NCBI GenBank assembly: GCA_002634395.1
Contig: NSJM01000010.1
Span: 1 to 52,955 of the forward strand
Direction: 5' to 3'
Source: Candidatus Methylomirabilis sp.
GTDB lineage: Bacteria; Methylomirabilota; Methylomirabilia; Methylomirabilales; Methylomirabilaceae
Length of the DNA stretch: 52,955 nucleotides
Shown here: piece after piece, positions 17,427 to 25,631 of the stretch
Position numbering within the stretch: position 1 is the first letter of the stretch
Layout: each line of letters begins with the position of its first letter
Position numbers and translations under genes: made by a program
Notes under the pieces: generated by a model
What the model was told of the DNA's origin: nothing
The model's input: only the letters and a program-made list of their open reading frames with translations
Database searches by the model: none

Positions 17427-19961
17427 CTAGTTAATTCGCCAGCGATTCATGTTAAACTTTCGCAAATAGTATTCGCCGCCTGCCCACTCCCACTGCAGCC
17501 TCGTTTGTCTGTCGGCGATCTTCCAGTTGTCCGGGATCTGATCCATATCCATTCCCATGTTCCAGACTTCGAGTGATACCGGCGGCGAGGTGTCGTCGTC
17601 ACCCCAATCGTCCTGTTCCACCATACGAATCTTTACCGACTCGAGAAAGCCGATGACGCCCAGTTGTCTGTCCCACACCTTAGAGTCCTTCCAGTCGTTG
17701 CAGTCGAACTCGACATACCCGGAAGCGGGAATCCTGGTCCAACCCTGACCATCGACGTTGACCTCCATATGGATCTCGTCAGCGCTATATTCATTTCCCA
17801 GGAATCCGTTCGTCTCGTCTTTGCAGATGAGGACGGGGATCCCTGGGCCTACCGTGCTACCACCGAACAGCGTCAGGTTGGTGCGCCAGCCCACGGCGAG
17901 GGAGTGCCCCTGAAGATTGGCCACCGGCCGTTTGATACGCAGGTATAATGTCTGATTCTGATGTGTCCGGCTGCTGTAGATTGCACCGTTGTCCTGCGTC
18001 AGTGGCCCGCTCAGCGGGTTTCCGCCCAAATCGGTGAGAGGCGTGATACCATCGTCTTGAACGAACGCGATCATTGGCGTGGCGCGGGCCCCAGAAAGGG
18101 ACCGGCTGAAGAACTTGAGAGACTGGGCCTTACCTGAATCAGCCTGATCCTGGACCCTGACTCGGAACCAGGCGGCATCTTCGGCATTGAGCGGTCTCCC
18201 GCTGAGGAAGGCAAACTCCTGCGGGCTATTGGGTAAGAGATCGCACGCATCGTCCTTGGCGGCACAGTTGAACTTGTAAAAGGCGACAGCGTACCTTCCC
18301 TGCCACGTGCGCTGCTTACTGAACACGCGCACATAGTGAGGGCCGGTGGGCAAGACAAACTTTTGCGCGTCCACCAGGCTACACCGGGCCTCACCCATAG
18401 CACCATGGAGTGCAATGGTGTCCTGTACCGGAACTCCGGTGCCGCAGACGGCGATCTTGGTCTTTTCCAGTTGGTAGGCGCCGGCCAGCGGTACGGATAA
18501 GTTGTCCGGGGAATAGATCTCGTAATGCAATAGCGGGGTATCGGCTGCATTGATGCCGGTGATGGCAATAGCATAGGTGCCGGGTGCTTCCAGGCGAAAC
18601 CACTGCATGCTGCCGCGATGCTTGAGTTCGTAATGCTGCCATGATGTACGTCTAAGTCCCTGTACGATTGTCCCAAGGTCTGCGCCATCTACTTCCTGCG
18701 CCAGCCTCGGGTTGCACTGGGGCGCAAACAGATTGATGTCCGCCGCCACCGGGCGGTGGTTGCTCAACCCCTCCAACTCCCGGGGAATCCAGATATGTTG
18801 CACGCAGGTGACGGGTAGATCGGTGCCCACCCTTGGGATTTCCCCGTTGTTGTGGTTCAGGGTCTGTCCTGCGGCTGCGTTGGCGATCGGACGGCTGACG
18901 AGGATGTAGTCGAGACGTTCATTTTTGTTGTAGCGCGTGTGGCCCTGGTCCTGGGGTGAGGTAGTCTCGGCCCAGCTATCGTAGAGCGGTGTGACACCGG
19001 CTTGGGCCGGTGCCTTGAAACGATCCACCCATTCCTGCGTTGCATCGGCAAGGACATCAGCGGGCAAACCGAGCACCCGGCTGACGCCGCCCAGACCGTC
19101 GATATTGAGATCGCCCAATGCCACCAACCTTTCGGTATCCGTCCACGAGGCGAACGTCTTCCCAAGCGTCGTCTCCACGATGTCCTGCATGTCGGCCAGT
19201 TGTTTCTGACGCACTTCCGGCCGCATTGAATCACCACTATCGGCCTGAAGGTGGGTGAACAGCACGTTAAGAGAGCCCTTTGACGGCCACTCCACCTGGA
19301 TCAGCGCCACGCCCTTGGCCGCCCGGCAATCCGCAAAGGCGAAGGCACAGTCGTCAAATTCCTTGAAGGCAAGGCCCTTGTGGATCCACCACGGCTTAAA
19401 GTCTGTGGCCTCGTAGTCGTCCTTCACAAAAGGCAATTTTCGGAAGGGGAGCTTACTGAACAGCATCAGGCCACTGTCCTCGAAATTGCCACCGAGAAAG
19501 CCCCAATTCTTTTTCAGTCGGATCATGTCCAGACCGGACGTGCTGATGTATTTCACATAGTTCGGATAAGTCCCACCAAGCTTTTTTTCCAACACGTCCC
19601 TGGTGTCCTCATCCCACACCTCATTGAAGGCCACGATGTCATACTTCTCGCTGGCCTCCGCCACCGCTGCACCGAGCTGCTCCGCACGCGATTCAAAGTT
19701 GGCATCAAGTAAATGGCATATGGGATCCCACGTGCACAGCACTAACCGCGGCAGCAGGTAGGTATTGTAGGTAAGAATGCGCAGGGAGTCGCCGGTCACA
19801 ACCAACTTGCCCGCTGACGGTTGATGCGTAGGAATACGCTGTGAGTTCTCGATATCGGTCAACACTTCCGTTGCCGGTTGACTGAATGTGACACCACACC
19901 CGACAGCCACAACATTCAGTAGCAGTGTGGCCGCGGCTAATAGCCTTCTCTTATATCTCAT
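17427..19961 (-). CDS. Sphingomyelinase-like endonuclease/exonuclease/phosphatase lipoprotein
   Basis: An 844-residue exported protein. The signal peptide ends in a lipobox (VVAVGC). Residues about 60-430 form an EEP-fold catalytic domain of the neutral sphingomyelinase type: LRILTYNTYLLPR, FNEVWDEDT, LFTHLQADSGDS, ALGDLNIDGLGG, LDYILVSRP and LSNHRPVAADI supply the Asn, Glu, His, Asp-Asn, Asp and final His residues of the metal-dependent phosphodiesterase site. The remaining 400 residues contain beta-rich, Trp-rich modules (WFRLEAPGTYAIAITGI, WFRVRVQD, YLRIKRP) that may bind ligand or surface. The likely reaction is hydrolysis of a phosphodiester lipid; the true substrate is unknown. It stands alone on the minus strand. 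Confidence 0.8.
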   Translation of the reverse strand: MRYKRRLLAAATLLLNVVAVGCGVTFSQPATEVLTDIENSQRIPTHQPSAGKLVVTGDSLRILTYNTYLLPRLVLCTWDPICHLLDANFESRAEQLGAAVAEASEKYDIVAFNEVWDEDTRDVLEKKLGGTYPNYVKYISTSGLDMIRLKKNWGFLGGNFEDSGLMLFSKLPFRKLPFVKDDYEATDFKPWWIHKGLAFKEFDDCAFAFADCRAAKGVALIQVEWPSKGSLNVLFTHLQADSGDSMRPEVRQKQLADMQDIVETTLGKTFASWTDTERLVALGDLNIDGLGGVSRVLGLPADVLADATQEWVDRFKAPAQAGVTPLYDSWAETTSPQDQGHTRYNKNERLDYILVSRPIANAAAGQTLNHNNGEIPRVGTDLPVTCVQHIWIPRELEGLSNHRPVAADINLFAPQCNPRLAQEVDGADLGTIVQGLRRTSWQHYELKHRGSMQWFRLEAPGTYAIAITGINAADTPLLHYEIYSPDNLSVPLAGAYQLEKTKIAVCGTGVPVQDTIALHGAMGEARCSLVDAQKFVLPTGPHYVRVFSKQRTWQGRYAVAFYKFNCAAKDDACDLLPNSPQEFAFLSGRPLNAEDAAWFRVRVQDQADSGKAQSLKFFSRSLSGARATPMIAFVQDDGITPLTDLGGNPLSGPLTQDNGAIYSSRTHQNQTLYLRIKRPVANLQGHSLAVGWRTNLTLFGGSTVGPGIPVLICKDETNGFLGNEYSADEIHMEVNVDGQGWTRIPASGYVEFDCNDWKDSKVWDRQLGVIGFLESVKIRMVEQDDWGDDDTSPPVSLEVWNMGMDMDQIPDNWKIADRQTRLQWEWAGGEYYLRKFNMNRWRIN

Positions 19962-20141
19962 TCTTCACTGCAGTCCGGTTGCGTGTTGTGAGCATCTACC
20001 GGAGAGTATCATAGTCGATGATACATTCCCCATTTATAGCGACTAACTTTTGGGATTGACTCAGGAGGTGAGCATAACGAGGACCTACACCCATGCTCTG
20101 AACTGAGAATGCAGAAGGCGGACCGCGTCCACGCTTCCGGT

Positions 20142-21293
20142 TTATTGCGCAGACATCGTCGTTTCCGAGGAGCGCCAGACCTGCATCGGATTCTGTCCGG
20201 CCTGTCCGGCCATTCTCGCGCCTCGCAGTAGCTCGCGGATTGCGGCCCAATAACTAGGCACGATCGTGCTCCTGTAGACCGAGTCCTCGGCCGATTGCTC
20301 CATTAAACGGCGATGGGCTTCTCCCATTGAATGATACGGCATCAACGGGAAGGCGTGATGGAGGGTGTGGTAGCGCAATCCCACGGGGAAAAGAAGCAGC
20401 GTCAAGAGGGAGCCTTCGCCGATCGTCAGAGAGTCCTCGATCTGTTCCTCGTAGGTCATCCTGCTTCCGCGATTGACATACCGGTGCGCGGTGAGATTAC
20501 GAATGTAGTTCAGGCTGATCGTCCAGACCGCCAGACCATACAAGCGTCCGACCATCGCCCATGTGATCAGTCCTTTGAACAGCAGCGCGAGTATGCCAAC
20601 TACCCACAGAAACCCGAGCAGATCCCATACCACCCAGGATCCTAGGGGTTCCGTAGGTGGAACCACGCGCCGATAATACGGATTGATGATATACGAGGAC
20701 CAGCGCTCTATCACCCATCGCCGAAACCGGGGATGGAGCAATGACAGCGGTACCAGGACCAGGAAGCGGACGATGGTCAGAGACGGCAGCGTGAGAATCT
20801 GCGCGAGATATAGGAACGTTGCTTGAATCGGCGCTGCGCCTAACGGCAGATACTCGCCGTCGGCCGGTGTACCGAACTTGCGCGGGTGATGATGGTCGAG
20901 ATGATTTCGGTACAGGAGCGAATGCATGAGCAAGGGTATTCCGATGATCAGATTCCAGGCGAGACGAAATCCGGCCATGGAGGGCTCCTCCCGATGGACA
21001 ATCTCATGGATAAAAATTCCCGCCCGAAACAGCGCAGGCCCGGACAGCAGAAAGGCGATGATCTGCATCGGCGAAAAGGCTGGGGCCGTCAGGTAGACAG
21101 CGGCACACCCGTATCCGATAGAGACCGTCATCAGAAAGTCGATCCAATAGAGGAGGGGCTTAGGCGTGAGCAGATCCTGAACAAGCCTCTTAGCCTCAGG
21201 GCGCGAAAACGGTCGCACACCCGGCTTCGCGGTAGCTGATGATTCCACCCCCTGCTTGACAACAGAACGCGTCCCTTGGTTAGAGTCGTACAA
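20142..21293 (-). CDS. Membrane fatty acid desaturase
   Basis: A di-iron integral-membrane desaturase of about 383 residues. The three histidine boxes are present: HEIVH (about residue 98), HLDHHHP (about 132) and YHTLHH (about 308), with pairs of hydrophobic helices between them. It would introduce a double bond in an acyl chain or oxidise a related lipid substrate. The upstream GAGGAGG runs directly into a TTG at 21299, which leaves no spacing; a second TTG at 21293 has proper spacing and is preferred. The gene follows otsB by 120 bases and may be the last gene of the kinase-regulator-phosphatase-desaturase group. Confidence 0.9.
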   Translation of the reverse strand: MYDSNQGTRSVVKQGVESSATAKPGVRPFSRPEAKRLVQDLLTPKPLLYWIDFLMTVSIGYGCAAVYLTAPAFSPMQIIAFLLSGPALFRAGIFIHEIVHREEPSMAGFRLAWNLIIGIPLLMHSLLYRNHLDHHHPRKFGTPADGEYLPLGAAPIQATFLYLAQILTLPSLTIVRFLVLVPLSLLHPRFRRWVIERWSSYIINPYYRRVVPPTEPLGSWVVWDLLGFLWVVGILALLFKGLITWAMVGRLYGLAVWTISLNYIRNLTAHRYVNRGSRMTYEEQIEDSLTIGEGSLLTLLLFPVGLRYHTLHHAFPLMPYHSMGEAHRRLMEQSAEDSVYRSTIVPSYWAAIRELLRGARMAGQAGQNPMQVWRSSETTMSAQ

Positions 21294-21413
21294 AGTCAAC
21301 CTCCTCTTCGGGCCTCACCGCAAATGCGCGCGGTGATATGCCCCCAAGAATCTGTTCATCACGTGCATATTCCGTCTCTATCGGTCGCCCTCGCCGGATC
21401 ATGGCGTTCCTTA

Positions 21414-22199
21414 TCACGTGGAGCAGGTCGTCGCCATCCATCGGAGAAACGCAATCATGTCCTTCACGTCCCGTACGTAATAATGGGCCTTTGATCCCAC
21501 ATGGGCGCCAACCCGTATCGTGATGCCATCGGGCGGCGCCCCGAATGCACCTCCATCCGCGTGATCGTCACCGATGTAAATCGGCAGGACTGAGCGTCGG
21601 TGAATTTCCTTCATCAACCACAGCGCGGCATGACCTTTTATCCAGTTGAGCCTGGGACAGAGTTCGATCACCTTCCTTCCGTAAAGGACGGTCAGTTCCG
21701 AAGAACGAACAAGGGGAAGTATTTCGCACGCGAATCGCCCGATGAGATGCCTCTCCAGTTCGGTAGGCACCAACCGGTAATGCAGGCTGACCGAAAGGCC
21801 TTTGTCCTCGACGAGCACGCCGGGGATATCCGCCACGACACTGGCGAGTTGCGACCGAATATGGGCGACGGTTTCCTGAAAAGACCGCGGTACGATGACC
21901 TTGGTCTGCCGACCAACTTGCCACATCTCCCATCCGTGATTGCCGATATAGATCAGGTTTCGCACCCCCACCCGCCGTCGGAGTTCGTTGATCGGTCGTT
22001 CGCTGATCACGGCAACCGTGATTCGAGGATGGTGTGAGAGCGCCCGGAGCACCGACCGTGTCGAACCCGGAAGCGTCGCCTGCCCCGGGGTGGGAGCGAT
22101 CCGCATCAGTGTGCCGTCGTAATCCAGGAGCAGCAACGTGTGACTACTACTCACGATTTCCGCCGCAACCTGCGGCCATTGCGATCGGAGCTGTTCCAT
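21414..22199 (-). CDS. otsB: Trehalose-6-phosphate phosphatase, divergent paralogue
   Basis: A 261-residue HAD phosphatase. Motif I LLLDYDGTL, a serine motif VISER, motif III lysine in LNWIKGHAALWLM and motif IV GDDHADGGAF are visible. It aligns end to end without gaps with the second copy at 45311-46096, at about 70% identity by eye. Compared with that copy the canonical motif IV GDDRTDEDAF has lost its last acidic pair, and VISGR has become VISER, so activity may be reduced or altered. It starts seven bases after the response-regulator stop and is therefore tied to the two-component pair rather than to a trehalose-phosphate synthase. Confidence 0.87.
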   Translation of the reverse strand: MEQLRSQWPQVAAEIVSSSHTLLLLDYDGTLMRIAPTPGQATLPGSTRSVLRALSHHPRITVAVISERPINELRRRVGVRNLIYIGNHGWEMWQVGRQTKVIVPRSFQETVAHIRSQLASVVADIPGVLVEDKGLSVSLHYRLVPTELERHLIGRFACEILPLVRSSELTVLYGRKVIELCPRLNWIKGHAALWLMKEIHRRSVLPIYIGDDHADGGAFGAPPDGITIRVGAHVGSKAHYYVRDVKDMIAFLRWMATTCST

Positions 22200-22205
22200 C
22201 GTATC

Positions 22206-22865
22206 TTAGGGAGTTGAGAGCTTCCTCTCAGCTTGGCGCGAGCCCTCGATCGCGACTCGAACAAGCTGACTGCGTGTCCGTACGCCGGTCTTTTGAAACA
22301 AATGCTGCAGCGTCGCCTTCACTGCGCTCTCCGTGACTCCGAGTCGGGCAGCGGTTTCCTTATTCGTGAGGCCCTCGAATACGGCCTGAAGCACCTGTTC
22401 CTCTCGTTCGGTGAGGCGCTTGTGACCCTCTTGTTCCTCAGGCTGACTGACCGCATCGGCCATGAGTTGGATGACTCTCTCATCGACCCACACCACTCCA
22501 CTCACGACCAGTCGAATCGCTTTGACGAGGGCGTCGGGCGGGCTGTGCTTGAGAAAGATACCCGATGCGCCGAGTTTCAACGCAACTGAGGATTCCGCCG
22601 CGCTCATCCCCGCAGTGACCATTAAGATCTTTCCAGTGTAGCCTCCCCCGCGAGCTGCTGTGATGAGCCGGCTTCCGTGATCCTCTCCGAGATCGAAGTC
22701 CAGCAATACGACATCAACGGGTCCACGGCTCAGGATCTCAAGCGCCTCAGCCGAGGTCCCGCAGACGCCTGCTATTTCGAAATCGGGCTCCGATTGCAGA
22801 AGCCGGCTCAAGCCCTCTCGAAATAGGATGTGATCGTCAAGCAACAGCACCCGTATTCGCTTCAT
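22206..22865 (-). CDS. NarL/LuxR-type response regulator
   Basis: About 219 residues. The receiver domain (1-120) begins IRVLLLDDHILFREG and has the phospho-acceptor aspartate in DVVLLDFDLG and the conserved lysine in GIFLKHSPPD. The C-terminal LuxR helix-turn-helix reads LTEREEQVLQAVFEGLTNKE with ARLGVTESAVKATLQHLFQK. The ATG at 22865 starts directly before the first beta strand and overlaps the kinase gene by 29 bases, so the pair is translationally coupled. Its targets may include its own operon; a pair of direct repeats lies upstream of the kinase gene. Confidence 0.93.
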   Translation of the reverse strand: MKRIRVLLLDDHILFREGLSRLLQSEPDFEIAGVCGTSAEALEILSRGPVDVVLLDFDLGEDHGSRLITAARGGGYTGKILMVTAGMSAAESSVALKLGASGIFLKHSPPDALVKAIRLVVSGVVWVDERVIQLMADAVSQPEEQEGHKRLTEREEQVLQAVFEGLTNKETAARLGVTESAVKATLQHLFQKTGVRTRSQLVRVAIEGSRQAERKLSTP

Positions 22866-24375
22866 GTCTGCCTGTACTTCCACAATCCGTCTCAATGGAA
22901 CCGGCTATTGCCAAGTCAATGACAAAGGAGCACCCTGGTGCCGCCGGATCGTACCGGAGATCCCCGCGAAACGATCGTACGAGCGCTCGAGAGAGAAATA
23001 AACCGAGGCCCGTTGATTCGGCGCCCGCTTGAAACGGTCGAAACAGCTTTTCGGCCGAACCGATCCCGGGCCCCGTATCGGTCACCCGAATCGACACGTG
23101 GCCTTTCCCGACAGAGACGGAGATATCCATTCTCCTCACGTCGGCACCCTCCAACGCTCGTTCGGCGTTCTTTGTCAGGTTCAGGAGAGCCTGCAATAAG
23201 AGGTGACGATCGGCCCACACCGGAGGAAGCCCTTCAGGAAGCTCCCAATGCACGGTAATGCCGGCCTCCTCGCAGGACGATTCCAGGACGATCCGAAGAC
23301 TGTCGAACATCTCCACGAGGTCGGCCCCGTCGATCTGGGCCGTCCTTGTCCCGCTTGTACTGTGTTTGAGCTCCAATGAGGCGATCTTATTCAGCGTCTC
23401 GACCAGTGAGCCGAGGGCTTCGAAATCCTTATTCGCCACCAGCCGCCCGCTCCGAGCGAGGTTTTCGTGGAGAACGGCGATCGCACTGCACACGTTTCGG
23501 ATCTCATGCGAGACCGCGCCGACCACGACTCGCGAACCGGCCAGGAGGTGCTCAAAACTCGACTCCTCGCGTTCCCTTAATTCTTCTGACACATCGACGA
23601 TCAAGGCGGCCAGGCGGGGACCTGCCGCAGTCGCATAGGTTGAGAAGAAGACACGGGCCGGGAAGATGCTCCCGTCTTCTCGCGACCCACGGCATTGCAT
23701 TTCGGTCCGAAAGGTCTGGCGTGAACTCTCAACAGACGGGACCGAGCCCAAGGCCGCAACATAACGGCTGATGTTTTTACCGGGTAAATCTCCATTCGGC
23801 GCTCCGAACAGGCGGTGCGCCGATGAATTTGCCTGAAGAATTGCGCCGTCGCCGGTCATTGTCAGAATAGCCACAGGGCTGCTGTCGATGAGAAAGGCTA
23901 ACTGCTCCTCCGCTTGGCGCCGAGCCACAACTTCCTCTTCAATCCGCCGGACGTGTTCCATCTCCCCTCGGCGGCTCCTGATCACCTCATGGACGAACAA
24001 CCCCGCCCCTGTCAATGCGGCGAAAGCCGACACGTCGCTGAGCAGTCCGACGCTGAGAGCAGTGGGAAAAGGGTCAAAGAGATCGGAGAGCACCGTGCAA
24101 AGAACCGCCGTCAACGCAATCGCCCCGCGCGGTAGCACACTCGCCGCCAGCATCACGGGAAACACATACAGGAACCCGAACGAGACATTGACGGCCACAC
24201 GCCAATCGATGACCGCGACGGCTCCAATGAGCATTGCCGCACAGGTGAGTACGATCGGCCGTCTGGCAACGAACGGAGCGAAAATCATGACCCGGTCCAC
24301 ATCGGCGTACCTCCGCCATACCTTAAAGGCAGTGCCTCCCAGCCCGAAATCGCGACATTCAACATTGGAGCACAT
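22837..24375 (-). CDS. Membrane histidine kinase with PAS domain
   Basis: A 512-residue sensor kinase. The N-terminus has several hydrophobic helices (about 35-125; IVLTCAAMLIGAVAVIDWRV, VSFGFLYVFPVMLAASVLP) with little exposed loop, suggesting sensing in or near the membrane. A PAS domain follows (FLIDSSPVAILTMTGDGAIL), then the phospho-acceptor region VGAVSHEIRNVCSAI and a HATPase domain with N-box LLNLTKNAERAL and G-boxes DTGPGIG and STGLGLFLSR. H-box spacing and the short dimerisation helix are of the NtrB/HWE-like broad type. It is the first gene of the group kinase-regulator-otsB-desaturase. The exact start is uncertain (an alternative ATG lies 29 codons in). Confidence 0.92.
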   Translation of the reverse strand: MCSNVECRDFGLGGTAFKVWRRYADVDRVMIFAPFVARRPIVLTCAAMLIGAVAVIDWRVAVNVSFGFLYVFPVMLAASVLPRGAIALTAVLCTVLSDLFDPFPTALSVGLLSDVSAFAALTGAGLFVHEVIRSRRGEMEHVRRIEEEVVARRQAEEQLAFLIDSSPVAILTMTGDGAILQANSSAHRLFGAPNGDLPGKNISRYVAALGSVPSVESSRQTFRTEMQCRGSREDGSIFPARVFFSTYATAAGPRLAALIVDVSEELREREESSFEHLLAGSRVVVGAVSHEIRNVCSAIAVLHENLARSGRLVANKDFEALGSLVETLNKIASLELKHSTSGTRTAQIDGADLVEMFDSLRIVLESSCEEAGITVHWELPEGLPPVWADRHLLLQALLNLTKNAERALEGADVRRMDISVSVGKGHVSIRVTDTGPGIGSAEKLFRPFQAGAESTGLGLFLSRALVRSFRGDLRYDPAAPGCSFVIDLAIAGSIETDCGSTGRHEANTGAVA

Positions 24376-24795
24376 TGGCCTTCACTAAATATTTAGCACC
24401 TCGGACCTTTGCCCGCCAGCTATCTTTCGGTTCAGTGGAAGCTATCTTTCGGATGAGTTGAGGCACACGCGATGTGCGGCGGATGAGTCGCCTCTCCGGG
24501 TGTGGGGACCGTAGCCTCTAGGGTGACAAACCTTATGTGGCGGCGGATGGCACGAGGGACGCTCGATGGCGGGAAGTAGCGGCCCGTTACAGTGTGCGCA
24601 CGGCGGTTCGGTCAGTGTCCTCGTTCCTTCCCGGCCGCGACTCGACAGGCCCTCACTCCTTTAACGAAGTCCGTTCCGGCGCCTGCCGCACCCGCGCCAA
24701 TACCGGAGTACCCACACTAAATTCGGAAGAGCCGTTATTGACAGATTCCAGTGACCGCGCAAGATTTATAATATGGCGGTATTAGAGGAATCCAC
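24376..24795. other. 420-bp divergent intergenic region
   Basis: Separates the minus-strand kinase operon from the plus-strand lipoprotein operon. Besides the repeats at 24385-24452 it holds TTGACA at 24738-24743 and TATAAT at 24767-24772 ahead of the lipoprotein gene; their 23-base spacing is too long for a standard promoter. An 82-codon plus-strand frame here (24537-24785) lacks a ribosome-binding site and protein-like composition and is not called. Confidence 0.4.
24385..24452 (-). promoter_or_regulatory. Direct repeats and palindrome upstream of the kinase operon
   Basis: AGCTATCTTTCGG occurs at 24418-24430 and again at 24440-24452, a 22-bp period (two helical turns). Between these and the kinase start at 24375 lies a perfect 12-bp palindrome CTAAATATTTAG (24385-24396). 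The placement and phasing suit an activator binding side by side upstream of the minus-strand promoter; the encoded NarL-type regulator is an obvious candidate. Confidence 0.45.
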
Positions 24796-25368
24796 GTGAG
24801 ACCTTTGGGTTTTCTGATAATAATTGCATTGTCCCTGGCTGGGCTGGTGAGCGGCTGCGCGACGGTAAAGCGAACAGGGACTGAGACGCCTCGAAGCGCG
24901 ACCGAGCAGCTCCTCCTCTCGACCGCAGCCGAACGGTCTGCGACGCAGATTGAAGGCCCAGATTTTCTCGGGGTCCCCCTCTATCTCGAGGTCGCCGGGT
25001 TAACCAACGACGCCGCGTTCGCCAAGGAGACCGTGGCGAGCGAGTTGCAAGCGAGAGGCGCTGTGATTGTCACGGATGCGACAAAGGCAACGTACACCGT
25101 AAAACTTTTAGTGCAGGCTTTCGGCACAGACCAGACGGAGTCGTTTCTCGGCATTCCTGCCATGAATGCTATCGTCCCGATTCCGGAGATCGCTCTCTAC
25201 AAGCGGCGCCGGCAAACTGCGCGAAGCCGATTACGATACATCGTCATTGATACCCGAACCGGTCAGACCGTCGGGCAGGCACAAGAGGCGGAGGGCAAGA
25301 CGACATCTACCAGTTGGACGATCCTCTTCTTCGCTTTTGAGCGGTCCGATATGGATGATCGACCCTGA
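24796..25368 (+). CDS. Putative lipoprotein, DUF6655-like
   Basis: A 190-residue protein starting at GTG 24796, with a signal peptide FLIIIALSLAGLVSGC ending in a clear lipobox. The mature part alternates helices and strands (LYLEVAGLTNDAAFAKETVA, AVIVTDATKATYTVKLLVQA) and includes a conserved-looking FLGIPAMNAIVPIPEIALYK segment. I associate it loosely with DUF6655-type lipoproteins; no function is known. It is the first gene of a plus-strand group with the small membrane protein at 25392 and the BrkB-family protein at 25628. Confidence 0.75.
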   Translation: MRPLGFLIIIALSLAGLVSGCATVKRTGTETPRSATEQLLLSTAAERSATQIEGPDFLGVPLYLEVAGLTNDAAFAKETVASELQARGAVIVTDATKATYTVKLLVQAFGTDQTESFLGIPAMNAIVPIPEIALYKRRRQTARSRLRYIVIDTRTGQTVGQAQEAEGKTTSTSWTILFFAFERSDMDDRP

Positions 25369-25391
25369 ACAAGCCGGCATGGAGGTAAACG

Positions 25392-25631
25392 ATGGAAGCG
25401 CTCACACTGCTTATCGCCGTTATCGCCCTTGGGCTGGCCATTGTTGCGTTTAAGCGCACTGGGGGCATTGAGGACCTCAAGCGCCAAGTGGAGGGTTTCG
25501 GCAGCAAGTCTGAAACGGCGCGGCACAAGACAGCCGATGCCCTGAACCGACTGGAACAGCTCATTCGCGGCAAAGAACAATCCCATAAGGAGAAAGAAGA
25601 CAAGCCAGACGAGCCTTCAAAGCCCGAGTGA
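25392..25631 (+). CDS. Small membrane-anchored coiled-coil protein
   Basis: A 79-residue protein with one N-terminal helix (LTLLIAVIALGLAIVAFK) and a highly charged, probably coiled-coil tail (IEDLKRQVEGF ... LEQLIRGKEQSHKEKEDKP). GGAGG precedes the ATG by about seven bases, and the stop codon overlaps the GTG of the following BrkB gene, so translation is coupled. No family was recognised; by size and layout it could be a partner of the BrkB-type protein. Confidence 0.7.
   Translation: MEALTLLIAVIALGLAIVAFKRTGGIEDLKRQVEGFGSKSETARHKTADALNRLEQLIRGKEQSHKEKEDKPDEPSKPE

Noticed and set aside
24547-24564. Possible sigma-54 type GG-N10-GC element
   Set aside because: The TT of the -12 box is missing and the distance to the next gene is about 230 bases.
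24738-24772. TTGACA and TATAAT boxes before the lipoprotein gene
   Set aside because: The spacer is 23 bases, too long for a normal sigma-70 promoter.
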